A stretch of DNA of 63,363 bases. It comes from Mycobacterium neglectum (GTDB lineage: Bacteria > Actinomycetota > Actinomycetes > Mycobacteriales > Mycobacteriaceae). Within the stretch, counting starts at the first letter, position 1, and each line of letters starts with the position of its first letter. Under the pieces are notes generated by a model. That model had not been told where the DNA came from. It saw only the letters and a list, made by a program, of their open reading frames with translations, and searched no databases. The stretch is taken from positions 1 to 63,363 of the forward strand of contig NZ_NVQE01000034.1 of assembly GCF_002591975.1 (NCBI RefSeq), given 5' to 3'. A program made the position numbers and the translations under genes. Below, piece by piece: positions 34,493 through 43,298 of this stretch.

Positions 34493-34771
34493 TCAGCAGT
34501 CGAGTTGAACGACAGCCGCACTGACGATCTCCCCGGCAGCGGAAATCGACACGCCGAGATCGTTGCGCACCATGATGACCGCCTCCGATGCCGGCGTGCC
34601 GCTACCGAGAACGCCGCAGATCTTGGCTCCTTCGGCCCGCAGTTGTTGGTCAGTGAGGAACGCATAGCTGGTCTGCATCGTCCGAACGAACTCGTCTTCG
34701 TCCGCCGCAGCGGGGGCGGCAAACGCCACTGCAGAAACGACCGATAAGAGGGCCCCGACCACATATTTCAA
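34493..34771 (-). CDS. DUF732 secreted protein
   Basis: 92 aa. Signal peptide VVGALLSVVSAVAFAAPAAA, then a short acidic start (DEDEFVRTMQT) and a helical DUF732 core with two cysteines (KICGVLG and the last residue). DUF732 is a mycobacterial family of small exported proteins of unknown function. ATG 34771 follows GGAGGTGA. Confidence 0.85.
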   Translation of the reverse strand: MKYVVGALLSVVSAVAFAAPAAADEDEFVRTMQTSYAFLTDQQLRAEGAKICGVLGSGTPASEAVIMVRNDLGVSISAAGEIVSAAVVQLDC

Positions 34772-34937
34772 AACTCAATCACCTCCGGACCATGCGCGAG
34801 CTCGCCGCGCTCATCAGGGAGCGTCGCGGACGGGATCACGGCTTACGCTTCGGCGCTCGATTCAGTCGGTACGCCGGCGCACGGAAATTTTCGTGTGCGT
34901 TATCTCTAGCCTAACTTACTTTCTGCCGAAGAGACTG

Positions 34938-34966
34938 TTGGCCTCATCTACTACATGACGTAGTAT
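34938..34966 (+). promoter_or_regulatory. Promoter with BlaI-like operator upstream of the 35.0-kb membrane gene
   Basis: TTGGCC (34938-34943) and TAGTAT (34961-34966) are spaced by 17 bp. A perfect inverted repeat TACTAC-atgac-GTAGTA (34949-34965) covers the spacer and the -10. The TACTAC/GTAGTA arms resemble operators of the BlaI/MecI/CopY family. The start codon is at 35006. The regulator is not in the window. Confidence 0.6.
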
Positions 34967-35005
34967 CTGCCTTGAACATTGCCGAAAGATCCTTGGAGGT
35001 GTTCT

Positions 35006-35440
35006 GTGAAGTGGAGTTTTGCCCAGGTCGGCCTGCTGATCATCTGTGTGTTCCATGTCGTGCAGGCGGTGATCGGGTTCATCGCAGAACCGAGTTTCGC
35101 GACGGGACCCGACGCGCCGACCGTCCAGATCCTGGGGATGGACTACAACGGCTGGCATGCCGTGGCCGGGCTTGCGCTCTTTGCGCCCGGCCTGGTGTTC
35201 GCGATTCGCAAGTCGTGGTCGGTGCTGTACCTACTCGTGGCCGGGGTCGCCGGGGCGCTGCCGGGCATCTGGGCGTTCTTCTCGAATCAGGTCGCCTACA
35301 TCTTCGCGTTTCCCAACAACATCACCGACGCGATCGTGCACATCGTGACGGCGGCGGTGATGTTCTCAGTGGCCGCGATCCAGATCCGCCTCGACGGTGG
35401 TCTTCGAAACTCGCTGGCCGATCTCCGCAGGCGCGGATAG
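35006..35440 (+). CDS. Four-helix membrane protein (DUF4383-like)
   Basis: 144 aa from GTG 35006, preceded by GGAGGT; an ATG at 34979 lacks a ribosome site. Four hydrophobic segments: about 5-25, 46-65, 70-92 and 106-126. The motif DYNGWHAVAGLALFAPGL and FPNNITDAIVHIVTAAVMF fit DUF4383-type proteins. Unknown role; its BlaI-like operator suggests response to cell-wall or metal stress. A 13-bp hairpin follows 20 bp after the stop. Confidence 0.75.
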   Translation: MKWSFAQVGLLIICVFHVVQAVIGFIAEPSFATGPDAPTVQILGMDYNGWHAVAGLALFAPGLVFAIRKSWSVLYLLVAGVAGALPGIWAFFSNQVAYIFAFPNNITDAIVHIVTAAVMFSVAAIQIRLDGGLRNSLADLRRRG

Positions 35441-35460
35441 CGCGAAGGCCGTCGCCGCTC

Positions 35461-35507
35461 CTACCGATCCCAACTTCCGACACCGCTTGTGTTATTGGGA
35501 TCGGTAG
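35461..35507 (+). terminator. Perfect 13-bp inverted repeat, probable terminator
   Basis: CTACCGATCCCAA (35461-35473) and TTGGGATCGGTAG (35495-35507) are exact inverted repeats with a 21-nt loop, 20 bp after the membrane-protein stop. There is no T-run. It could end transcription, or be a long operator for the secreted-protein gene at 35576. Confidence 0.5.
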
Positions 35508-35575
35508 CGTGGGGGCCGCCGTGTACTTGCGGTCACGACGCCGCCCAGGTGCGGTGCATGACCAAAGGAATCGCC

Positions 35576-35986
35576 ATGAATATCAATCACATTCGGACGC
35601 GGATCATCGCCGGCGGACTGATGGCGTTAGGCATAGCGGTAGCCGGTTCGGGTTTGGGCCCATCGAGCGCCCAGGCTCTGCCGGGCGAACCGGTGCCGAT
35701 GAGGGGGGCGTGGCCCGGCTGTCCGGAGAACAACCCGTCCGGCCCATGTCATTGGTGTCCGGGGGACCCGCCGGTGCAGACCGGCAATCTTCGTGTTAAC
35801 CCGGTGATTTGGGACAACAACGTCTGCCACACCTACTGGTACGTCTACCACGGACAGGGCAACGTCGCCCAGAACATCTTCGAGGGCGAGGTGCCACCGC
35901 CGCCACCTCCGCCACCGCCGGGATTCACACCACCCCTGCCGCCGGGATGGTGCTGGTCACTCTTCATCCCGGGGCCGTGCCCGTAA
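35576..35986 (+). CDS. Secreted proline-rich protein of unknown function
   Basis: 136 aa from ATG 35576 (AAAGGAA upstream; another ATG at 35558 is possible). Signal peptide IIAGGLMALGIAVAGSGLG with a cleavage site near AQA. The mature part has six or more cysteines (WPGCPE, PCHWCPGD, NVCHTYWY, WCWSL, GPCP) and a run of nine prolines followed by PGFTPPLPPG. The pattern resembles small mycobacterial exported proteins; no domain recognised. Confidence 0.75.
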   Translation: MNINHIRTRIIAGGLMALGIAVAGSGLGPSSAQALPGEPVPMRGAWPGCPENNPSGPCHWCPGDPPVQTGNLRVNPVIWDNNVCHTYWYVYHGQGNVAQNIFEGEVPPPPPPPPPGFTPPLPPGWCWSLFIPGPCP

Positions 35987-35999
35987 CGGCAGGCGACAG

Positions 36000-37895
36000 C
36001 TAGTCGCCCGTGCGCTCGAACTCGTCGGTGAAATCCCCACCGCCTGCGCACGCGCCACCGGCCGCTATGGATTGCTTTCCCCGCCCGGTGAGCAGCGCGA
36101 TCGGATCGTCCAACTGCGGGGGCATCGGATACTCCGCGGTGATCGTCGATTGTGCCGTGCCGCCGTCGGGGCACGTCGTGGTTCCTGCTTCGTCACGCGT
36201 CCACTTGTCGTCCGCGAATATCAGCGTGACGACTCCGTCTACGGCGTGGAACAGGCTCATGCACCGATCGCCGGTGCGCAGGCAGTAAGTGTTGGCGGAC
36301 AGCACCTTTCCGCGTACGACATTGCCGTTGGCGAACGTCGTCTTCTGCTGATAGCTCCCGTGCAGCGCCTCGGCCGGGGTGACCACCCTCGGCGGGAGGA
36401 CGGCGGGATCGGCAACCTTGTTGGGGTCGGGGTCGCCGGTGCGGGTGAACTTCACGGTGCGTTTGGCGGCACAGGCGCCGTTCGTCGAGGCCCTGATCGT
36501 TTCGCCCGACAAGGTACCGTCGGGATGCGGTTGCAGAGTGAACACCACCCAGAGCTCTTCGGGTTGATCACCCGTGCACTGCGCGGACGCGAGGCCCACC
36601 GCGACCCAGGTACCGCCCAATTGATCAAAAGTCAGGTTTGACAGCAGGGCCATACCGGCGCCGCTGATGTTCGCCGCCGTCGCGACACAGCCGCTGGCGC
36701 CACATTCTGAACGAACGGCCCAATTACTGGTCGTTGCAGGCGCATTCGGGACTGTCTTGCCTTCCAGATCCGTCCCGGGGCCGTAATCGGCGGTGTAGTT
36801 GCCGATGAATTCACTCCCGCTTGGCGATGAGGACGAGGGGCTCTCAGTGGAGCCGTCCCGCCCAGTGAACTCCACGACGGCGACGACACCGGCGACCACG
36901 ATGAGGGTGGCGATGAATACCAGAGCGCCGACGAGCAGTCCACGGTTTCGCCCTGGCCGTTTCGGTGGTGCGCTCCGCTGTGGTTGGGCCCACGGTTGTT
37001 GCGGCAGCATCGGCGAACTCGGTGGGCCGGCCTGACCAATGGTGGGCGGTGGGATAGGTCCGCCGATGCTTGGTTGACTTGGCCGGGTGATGACTTCCTT
37101 TGCGGCGGAGGCCATATCGAGGGCACTGGCGTAGCGGTCCGACGGTTGTTTGGCCAGACCGGTGGCGATCACCGCGTCCAACGCTGTCGGGACAGTTCGG
37201 CTGATTTCGGACGGCCTCGGTGGTGGCATGAAGATGTGCCCGCTGGCGACCCGCTCGAAAGTGTCGCCGGGGAACGGCTGTTGACCGGTCAGGCACTCGT
37301 AGAGCACACACGCCAGCGCGTAGATGTCAGAGCTGGGGTTGATCTGGTCGGCGCTGAAACGCTCCGGGGCCATGTAGGCCCAGGTGCCGATCGCCGCACC
37401 GGTCTGCGTCACCCCATCCTCGGCGGTGCGGGCGATCCCGAAGTCGATGAGATACGCGAAGTCGTTCTCGTCGATCAGGATGTTCGACGGTTTCACGTCG
37501 CGGTGTACGAGTCCCGTCTGGTGGGCCGCGTGCAGCGCCGCGGCGATCTGCTCGACGATCGCGACCGCGCGTGGTGGCGTGAGCGGACCGTCGTCGAGCA
37601 GGCTGTGCAGGTCGGTGCCGGCGATGAGCCGCATGGTCACGTACAGCCGGCCGTCGATTTCGCCGAAGTCGTAGATGGGTACAACGTGGCGGTCGTCCAA
37701 GCGTGCGGCGGCACGGACCTCCCGGCGGAATCGCTGCTCGAATTCGGGGTCCTCACTCAGATTCGAGAGCAGCATCTTGAGCGCCACGACGCGGTCGATC
37801 TGGCCGTCGTAGGCGCGCCAAACCTCACCCATTCCGCCGCGACCGATCAACTCGATCAGCTGGTAACGGCCGAATGGCGTGCCCTCCACCGGCAT
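36000..37895 (-). CDS. Transmembrane Ser/Thr protein kinase (PknF/PknH/PknJ-like)
   Basis: 631 aa from ATG 37895. Kinase domain 10-270: glycine loop IGRGGMGEVWRAYD, Lys40, HRDVKPSNIL (Asp133), DFGIAR (151), GTWAYMAPE. A proline-rich linker (272-315) leads to one TM helix at about 318-343. The exterior domain (about 350-631) has paired cysteines and no PASTA repeats, so its signal is unknown. The layout matches single-pass mycobacterial sensor kinases. Only 39 bp separates it from the divergent DinB-like gene, so the two share a control region. Confidence 0.92.
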   Translation of the reverse strand: MPVEGTPFGRYQLIELIGRGGMGEVWRAYDGQIDRVVALKMLLSNLSEDPEFEQRFRREVRAAARLDDRHVVPIYDFGEIDGRLYVTMRLIAGTDLHSLLDDGPLTPPRAVAIVEQIAAALHAAHQTGLVHRDVKPSNILIDENDFAYLIDFGIARTAEDGVTQTGAAIGTWAYMAPERFSADQINPSSDIYALACVLYECLTGQQPFPGDTFERVASGHIFMPPPRPSEISRTVPTALDAVIATGLAKQPSDRYASALDMASAAKEVITRPSQPSIGGPIPPPTIGQAGPPSSPMLPQQPWAQPQRSAPPKRPGRNRGLLVGALVFIATLIVVAGVVAVVEFTGRDGSTESPSSSSPSGSEFIGNYTADYGPGTDLEGKTVPNAPATTSNWAVRSECGASGCVATAANISGAGMALLSNLTFDQLGGTWVAVGLASAQCTGDQPEELWVVFTLQPHPDGTLSGETIRASTNGACAAKRTVKFTRTGDPDPNKVADPAVLPPRVVTPAEALHGSYQQKTTFANGNVVRGKVLSANTYCLRTGDRCMSLFHAVDGVVTLIFADDKWTRDEAGTTTCPDGGTAQSTITAEYPMPPQLDDPIALLTGRGKQSIAAGGACAGGGDFTDEFERTGD

Positions 37896-37934
37896 ACGAT
37901 AACGGCCACTCGCCCGAATTATCCCGATAGTGAG

Positions 37935-38426
37935 GTGAACCTGGTGCCCGACAAGACCGACCACCGCCCGCCGCGGGCCGGCGTGGGGGAGAAGGAAACC
38001 TTGGTGGAGTTCCTCGACTACCTGCGCCGGGCGATGGTGTCAAACATCGAGGGTGCACCCGAGCCACAGGCGCGAACCGCGGGGGTGCCGTCAGGAACGA
38101 GCGTGCTGGGCTTGGTCAAACACCTGGACCATGTCGAAAGGTTCTACTTCCTAGGGGAGGACGTCAGCGACTGGAGCGCGACCTTTCGACCCACTTCCGA
38201 GGACACGATCGACGCTGTGGTGGCCTCCTACAAGGAGGCCGTTTCACAAGCGAACGTGATCATCGATGCCTGCGGGGACCTCAGTCAACCCGCGCCGCGT
38301 TCGGCCCGGCCGCAGGCAGCGCCGACGATGCGATGGATTCTCGTGCACATGATCGAAGAGACGGGTCGGCACGCCGGCCACGCCGACATCTTGCGCGAGC
38401 AGATAGACGGCACGACCGGTCGCTGA
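37935..38426 (+). CDS. DinB/DUF664 family protein
   Basis: 163 aa from GTG 37935 (GTG 37944 also possible). Four-helix DinB-like fold: EKETLVEFLDYLRRAM, the metal-site histidines in GLVKHLDHVERFYF, and HMIEETGRHAGHADILREQIDG. DUF664 members are putative metal-dependent enzymes, some of them thiol transferases such as mycothiol-dependent proteins. The substrate is unknown. Confidence 0.82.
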   Translation: MNLVPDKTDHRPPRAGVGEKETLVEFLDYLRRAMVSNIEGAPEPQARTAGVPSGTSVLGLVKHLDHVERFYFLGEDVSDWSATFRPTSEDTIDAVVASYKEAVSQANVIIDACGDLSQPAPRSARPQAAPTMRWILVHMIEETGRHAGHADILREQIDGTTGR

Positions 38427-38432
38427 TCCCGG

Positions 38433-39101
38433 TTACCCAGCGGCGTCGAGGATCTTGATCGCGAAGACGAGCGTGTCACCGGGCAGAATTCCCGCTGCGG
38501 GCTGACCGTCCGCGTAACCGTCGGCCGATGTCATCGCGACAGCGACAGTGGATCCGACTTTCTGGCCGGCGATGGCCTTCTGGAAGCCCGGAACGACGCC
38601 GGTGAGCGGGAACTGCTCGGGAGCGCCCCGTTCGTAGCTGCTGTCGAACACCGACCCGTCACGTCCATTGACGCCCATGTAGCAGACCGAAACCGTCGCC
38701 GTGGGTGACACGACTGGCCCGTCACCTGCCTGCAACGTGTGCACCTGGGTCTCGGTCACGCTGAAAGGCATGCCCACCTTTACCTCCGGCGCCGTCGCAT
38801 CAGTGGATCCGGTGACCGCGACGTCGCCGGTGGCGCCGTTCAGCGTCCACTCGGGCGTGCCGACGGTCGGGGCCACCGTCGGGCACGTGGTGGCTGCGGC
38901 CGGGGTCGGCGGGGCTGCTGGTACCTGGGTTCGGGTGACCGAGAACGGGTCCGCAGCGGCGCTGCTCGTGGACGGCGCACTCGTCGACGAAGCATCGGCG
39001 TCGGAGTCCGAGCCGCACGCGGCGAGCGTCGTCACGAGCGCGGCGGCAATGCCTGCGAGCGCGACGGAAGAAGACAGACGAGAGGAATTCACCGTCGCCA
39101 C
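38433..39101 (-). CDS. FKBP-type peptidyl-prolyl isomerase lipoprotein
   Basis: 222 aa. Lipobox TLAACGSDSD (Cys 29), a Ser/Ala/Thr-rich spacer, then an FKBP domain: VSPTATVSVCYMGVNGRDGSVFDSSY in two parts, FPLTGVVPGFQKAIAGQKVGS and the closing LPGDTLVFAIKILDAAG. Its N-terminal half also carries a segment TEWTLNGATGDVAVTGS-like with paired T/P. It would speed proline isomerisation in exported proteins. Ends 6 bp from the convergent DinB-like gene. Confidence 0.85.
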   Translation of the reverse strand: MATVNSSRLSSSVALAGIAAALVTTLAACGSDSDADASSTSAPSTSSAAADPFSVTRTQVPAAPPTPAAATTCPTVAPTVGTPEWTLNGATGDVAVTGSTDATAPEVKVGMPFSVTETQVHTLQAGDGPVVSPTATVSVCYMGVNGRDGSVFDSSYERGAPEQFPLTGVVPGFQKAIAGQKVGSTVAVAMTSADGYADGQPAAGILPGDTLVFAIKILDAAG

Positions 39102-39152
39102 GCTACAGCCGCGTTACGCGGTCACCGTCGGTAGGTGGCTGAACTGCTCATA

Positions 39153-39494
39153 TCAGCAGAACTGGTACTCGACGGCCCAGTTGTCGACGGCCCACGTGGC
39201 CGCGAACTGACCGCCGAGCGCTGGGTTGGCGTCATGAATCATCCCCGTGCCGCCCTCCGGCGTGAATCCCGGGGGATCCCAGGTGACGGATTCGAAAGCA
39301 GGGGAGAGTTCGGGGGTGCAGACCGACTGCATGGCGATGTAGCCGTCCGCGATCGCGAACTCGGCGTTGTCCTGGGTTTGGACCGGCGTGTAGGGGTCGG
39401 CACCGGCCGCCGGCGAATGGGCGACGAGGGTGGCGACGGTGATTGCCACTGCGGACAGCACGGCCACCGGTCGGTGGTGGTTTAGCTTCCGCAT
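39153..39494 (-). CDS. Small secreted protein of unknown family
   Basis: 113 aa from ATG 39494 (GGGAG upstream); a longer reading to 39587 adds an unlikely tail. Signal peptide VAVLSAVAITVATLVAHSPAAGA. Mature part has two cysteines (QSVCTPE and the last residue) and motifs FTPEGGTGMIHDANPALGGQF and WAVDNWAVEYQFC. Resembles small mycobacterial exported proteins; no domain recognised. Confidence 0.75.
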   Translation of the reverse strand: MRKLNHHRPVAVLSAVAITVATLVAHSPAAGADPYTPVQTQDNAEFAIADGYIAMQSVCTPELSPAFESVTWDPPGFTPEGGTGMIHDANPALGGQFAATWAVDNWAVEYQFC

Positions 39495-39570
39495 GATGGC
39501 TCCCGGATCTTGATGGTGTTGCGAGTATCCACTGCAAACGTCGTCATTGTTCGTGAAACGACAGGTCCCA

Positions 39571-39589
39571 CGATGAGTATGTCTCATCG
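39571..39589. promoter_or_regulatory. Inverted repeat between divergent secreted-protein and hydrolase genes
   Basis: CGATGAGtatgtCTCATCG has perfect 7-bp arms and lies 44 bp upstream of the hydrolase start and 77 bp from the divergent gene. Size and position fit a TetR- or MarR-type operator; no regulator gene is adjacent. Confidence 0.4.
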
Positions 39590-39633
39590 CGACGGTCTAT
39601 TCACCGGAGCGATACGAGATGGAAGGTCCAACG

Positions 39634-40476
39634 ATGGGAACCAAGCCTTCGCGCGGTGGTTATCTGCCGATCAACGGGCTGAAGCTCTATCACGAGGTGC
39701 ACGGCGACCTGGGCGCATCGAAGGCGCCATTGCTCTTGATCCCCGGTGCGTTCATGGCCGCCGACTCGATGCCTGACTGGGTAGAGGCGTTCGCACGTGA
39801 GCGCGCCGTGATCGTGTTCGACCAACAAGGACATGGTCGCACCCCGGATACGTCGCGGGAGATGTCCTACGAGCAGTTCGCCGATGATGGCGCGGAGTTG
39901 TTGCGCGCCTTGGAGGTCGAGCGTGCGGACGTGATGGGGTATTCACAAGGCGGCGGTGTCGCGTTGCAGCTCGCGATCCGCCATCCCGCGATGGTGAACA
40001 AGTTGGTTTCGATGTCGGCCACATTCCGCAAGGAGGGGTGGTACCCGACCGTGCTCGAATCCATTGGGGGCCTTACTGCCAAAGATTTCGCGGGTACGCC
40101 TGTCGAGACTGCCTTCAAGGCGCACACTCCGGGTGCCAAGGCCTACGACGCCTACCTCGAGAAGATGAAGGCCTTGAACATCAACGACCAGAACATCAGC
40201 GACGAGGAGATGCGGTCAATTTCCGCCAAGACGATGGTCATCGTCGGTGATGCGGATGGCGTGACACTCGAACATGCGCTGGCAATGTTCAAGCTCCGCG
40301 GTGGAGGCGATGTGGCCGCGGCGGCCGCAGGGCTGCTGCAAAAGGTTCCCGATGCGCGCCTGGTGGTGCTGCCGGCGATGTCGCACATCGGCCTGTCGGG
40401 GGAGTCGGAGTTGTTGATCCCCTTGGTGAGTCGGTTTCTCGATGATGTGCCGCCGAAGGTCCCGGAGCTGTTCTAG
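39634..40476 (+). CDS. Alpha/beta hydrolase
   Basis: 280 aa from ATG 39634 (GGAAGG upstream). PLLLIPGAFMAADSMPDWV, VFDQQGHGRTPD, nucleophile elbow VMGYSQGGGVALQLA (Ser), TMVIVGDADGVTLEHA (Asp) and LPAMSHIGL (His) complete the triad. General esterase/hydrolase family; substrate unknown. Confidence 0.85.
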   Translation: MGTKPSRGGYLPINGLKLYHEVHGDLGASKAPLLLIPGAFMAADSMPDWVEAFARERAVIVFDQQGHGRTPDTSREMSYEQFADDGAELLRALEVERADVMGYSQGGGVALQLAIRHPAMVNKLVSMSATFRKEGWYPTVLESIGGLTAKDFAGTPVETAFKAHTPGAKAYDAYLEKMKALNINDQNISDEEMRSISAKTMVIVGDADGVTLEHALAMFKLRGGGDVAAAAAGLLQKVPDARLVVLPAMSHIGLSGESELLIPLVSRFLDDVPPKVPELF

Positions 40477-40517
40477 GCGGCCGACCTGCTCGGCGCCGGC
40501 GGTTAGGGTGGATCGTC

Positions 40518-41042
40518 ATGCGGGTGTTGGCGGCTGTCGCAGGCATCGGGCAGTCGGACTGCGAGCGCGTCGTGAACGACATCTTGGCCCAGCCTGTCTT
40601 GGCCATTACCAGCCTGGGCTATGTCGTGGTGGGTTTGGCCGTGTTGTGCTGGGCGGCGCGAGGTAGGGGCGCACTGGCCGCGGCTGCCGGCGTCGTGCTC
40701 ATCGCCGTCGGAATAGGCAGCTTCGCCTACCACGGGCCGCAGCCGTCATGGGCAGGGCCCGCCCACGACTGGCCCATCGTGGCGCTGGCAGCCGTGTGCG
40801 CCCTGGGCCTGGCCCGGACCGCCCGACGGCGACCGCGGATGTGGATGGCGGCGGGCGGAATCTTCGCGATTGCTCTAATCGCCTACGCGGCAGGACGTTC
40901 CGGGTCGCCACTGTGCCGGCCCGACAGCCTGTGGCAGTACCACGGCGCCTGGCATGTCCTTACCGCAGCGGCGGCCGGATGCGCCGCCGCGGCGATGGGC
41001 CGCCGACGTGAGGGCGCTTCGGCCACTCACGGTCGGCGCTGA
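40518..41042 (+). CDS. Membrane protein with CREST (ceramidase/PAQR-like) motifs
   Basis: 174 aa. Hydrophobic segments at about 28-46, 54-70, 86-100, 108-124 and 144-158. Conserved polar residues sit where the CREST superfamily has its catalytic set: Ser68-x3-His72 (SFAYH), Asp84 (HDW), and His142-x3-His146 (HGAWH). CREST includes alkaline ceramidases and PAQR receptors, which use a metal site for amide hydrolysis. It is shorter than usual. Motif agreement is striking, but family membership rests only on this reading. Confidence 0.6.
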   Translation: MRVLAAVAGIGQSDCERVVNDILAQPVLAITSLGYVVVGLAVLCWAARGRGALAAAAGVVLIAVGIGSFAYHGPQPSWAGPAHDWPIVALAAVCALGLARTARRRPRMWMAAGGIFAIALIAYAAGRSGSPLCRPDSLWQYHGAWHVLTAAAAGCAAAAMGRRREGASATHGRR

Positions 41043-41054
41043 TCCAACGAAAGG

Positions 41055-41966
41055 TCAGTAATCCCAGGTCGCGGGGACGCAGCGGAAGACGTCGCCGTGG
41101 GTCGCCACATGGCAGACGGACGGGAACGGCAGGTGGGTGGCAACCATCGCCTCGCCCGTCGCCGCCAGCTCCCGCAACAACTGGATGCGGACGCGGGCGG
41201 ACTCCTCGGGGTCGTGTTCAAAGCCGTTGTGCCACTCGGGGTTGTCGAATCCCGGTGCGAACACGGAGTCGCCGGCGAATGTCAGAGCATCGCCGCCGGA
41301 TGCGAGGCGGACGATGCTGTGCCCGGGAGTGTGACCGCCGTTGCGGGTGACCAGAACCCCCGGCGCAATTTCGTATTCCGTCTCGAACGTCCGTAAGTTG
41401 CCGCGGTACTCGTTCAGGAATCGCGAGGCGATGGACCGGAGCGCGTCCGGCACCGGCGCCGGCATGTCGGTTTTGGAGAAATCGGGCGCCTCCCAGAACT
41501 CGGCTTCACGTGTCGCGACGTGGACGCGCAGATCCGGGCGCAGCCGCTCCTTCAGACCTTGGGTGAGCAGTCCGCCTACGTGGTCCATATGCAGGTGGGT
41601 GAGCACCACGTCGGTCACGGCCGAGGGATCGATGCCGGCGGCCTCCAGTCGGTGGACCGTCTGCCCGGCCCTGGGGAAGTCGGGGAATTCCACGCCGAGT
41701 CCGGCGTCGACGAGGATGGTTCGGCTGCCGCTGCGCACCACGACCACGTTCAGCGGCCAGTCGAGCACGTCCTGGGGCAGGAACATGTCGTTGAGCCAGT
41801 TTCCGTACTCGGTCGGGTCGGCGTTGGTCGCCATCGTCCGGGCCGTGATGGGCAGCACCCCATCGCTGATCACGAGCACCTCGATGTCACCGACCTGCAC
41901 CGCGTAGCGCGACGGAACCAATTCGTCGAGTCCTGTGTTACCCAGTGAAATGCTGTCCACGCTCAT
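41055..41966 (-). CDS. MBL-fold metallo-hydrolase
   Basis: 303 aa from ATG 41966 (GGAGGAG upstream); an ATG 33 bases earlier exists. The zinc motif TDVVLTHLHMDHVGGLL is intact, followed by NGGHTPGHSIVRL and LTFAGDSVFAP. The fold and spacing resemble quorum-quenching lactonases or related hydrolases, but specificity cannot be told. No clear partner gene. Confidence 0.85.
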   Translation of the reverse strand: MSVDSISLGNTGLDELVPSRYAVQVGDIEVLVISDGVLPITARTMATNADPTEYGNWLNDMFLPQDVLDWPLNVVVVRSGSRTILVDAGLGVEFPDFPRAGQTVHRLEAAGIDPSAVTDVVLTHLHMDHVGGLLTQGLKERLRPDLRVHVATREAEFWEAPDFSKTDMPAPVPDALRSIASRFLNEYRGNLRTFETEYEIAPGVLVTRNGGHTPGHSIVRLASGGDALTFAGDSVFAPGFDNPEWHNGFEHDPEESARVRIQLLRELAATGEAMVATHLPFPSVCHVATHGDVFRCVPATWDY

Positions 41967-42203
41967 GGTTTCTCCTCCAGGGGCTGTATCCGAAGACATG
42001 GTGATGACCTGTCATTCCCGGGGAACGCCGTCCAGCGGCTGGATTCATCCATCCGGTCGGATCACTCCGAGACCTCGTGCCGGTGCTTGGGTCAGCAACT
42101 GCGCATTACGATGCGGCGATGGGCTCGTCAATGTTGCTCTAATAGCAAGAAAAGGATCGTGAGTGTAATTCCGCATCGAGACGACACCTGCCGGGGGTGA
42201 GGG

Positions 42204-43298
42204 ATGGCCCGACGCGTTGAGCGGTGGTGGAAGCAGCCGGACCAGTATGACTGGCTGAGCGCCTACCTGAATGAGCGCGGACTGCAGATACTCTGGCGCC
42301 GCGCAACGTTTGGCTTCACCCTGGCGACGGGGGCGCTGCCGATCGTGATGCTCTGGAGCCCGTTCGGACCAGACAATCCCGCGACCGTCGCGATCGCTTT
42401 CGCCGCCGCGGCAACCGCCGTCGCCGGTGGTTTTCTCTGGCTGCTTCGTTGGCCCACCCGGCGGCAGTCCGTCATCTTTTGGGCGATGTCCACGGCGGCA
42501 ATTGCGGCAACCAGCTTCGCCTTTTCAAACCCGTACTCGGGGTTGGGTGCGTGTGCGACCTTCGCCGTCATCGGTGGTTTCGCCGCCTACTTCCACACGA
42601 TGGGTCACGTGGTCGTCAACCTCGCAGTCGCTACGGTGTGTTCGGCGATCCTGGCGCACCGACTCATTGCCGCCACCGGTGACGTCGCGCTGGCGATCGC
42701 AACCTTGGTCACGGTGGCGTCGCTCAATATCGGCGTGCCGTTTGGAATCGAGTCGTTGGTGCACACGTTGCGGTCTGACTTGCGGGGTTCTGACCGCGAT
42801 CCCCTGACCGGGCTGCTGAATCGGCGCTCCTTTCACCGCTCGGTCTACGAACTCATGATGCTCCATCGGAGTCCCGCAGGGACCTACCTGGTGATGGCGA
42901 TGATCGATCTCGACAATTTCAAGCACCTGAACGACACCCGGGGCCACGCCGCGGGTGATCAGGCATTGGTCGGTGTCAGCGCCGCGCTTCATGAGAATTG
43001 CAGTTCCGCAGCGGTCATCGGCAGGGTAGGAGGGGAAGAATTCGTGGTCGCAGACATCGATACGTCGCCGAACCCTGCCAAGCTGGCCGAACGACTACGC
43101 CAGGCAATCGACACAATCCACTTACCGGTGACAGCGAGCATAGGTACTGCGGGCGCCCCGCTCGAAACCGACTCAGGTACAGCGAATCTCCAACTCATCG
43201 ACGATCTGATCCGCACGTCGGACGCGGCGATGTACGAGGCGAAACGCGCGGGCGGGAATCAGGTGTGTCACTATTCGACGCTGGTACCGCCGCAGTGA
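42204..43298 (+). CDS. Membrane-bound diguanylate cyclase
   Basis: 364 aa. About six membrane helices in residues 30-190 form a sensor region without a named motif. The GGDEF domain starts DRDPLTGLLNRRSFHRSVY, has MAMIDLDNFKHLNDTRGHAAGD and the active-site loop RVGGEEFVV, then IGTAGAPL and DAAMYEAKRAGGNQV. It should make cyclic di-GMP. No RxxD inhibitory site is visible 5 residues before GGEEF, so product inhibition may be lacking. A second cyclase of like design lies at 45.5-46.6 kb. Confidence 0.9.
   Translation: MARRVERWWKQPDQYDWLSAYLNERGLQILWRRATFGFTLATGALPIVMLWSPFGPDNPATVAIAFAAAATAVAGGFLWLLRWPTRRQSVIFWAMSTAAIAATSFAFSNPYSGLGACATFAVIGGFAAYFHTMGHVVVNLAVATVCSAILAHRLIAATGDVALAIATLVTVASLNIGVPFGIESLVHTLRSDLRGSDRDPLTGLLNRRSFHRSVYELMMLHRSPAGTYLVMAMIDLDNFKHLNDTRGHAAGDQALVGVSAALHENCSSAAVIGRVGGEEFVVADIDTSPNPAKLAERLRQAIDTIHLPVTASIGTAGAPLETDSGTANLQLIDDLIRTSDAAMYEAKRAGGNQVCHYSTLVPPQ

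Noticed and set aside
34907..34915. TAGCCTAAC, resembling half of an IdeR iron box
   Set aside because: Only about 12 of 19 positions match the full consensus; the second half is absent.
42144..42158. TTGCT-ctaat-AGCAA repeat before the first diguanylate cyclase
   Set aside because: Arms too short (5 bp) to separate from chance without comparison.
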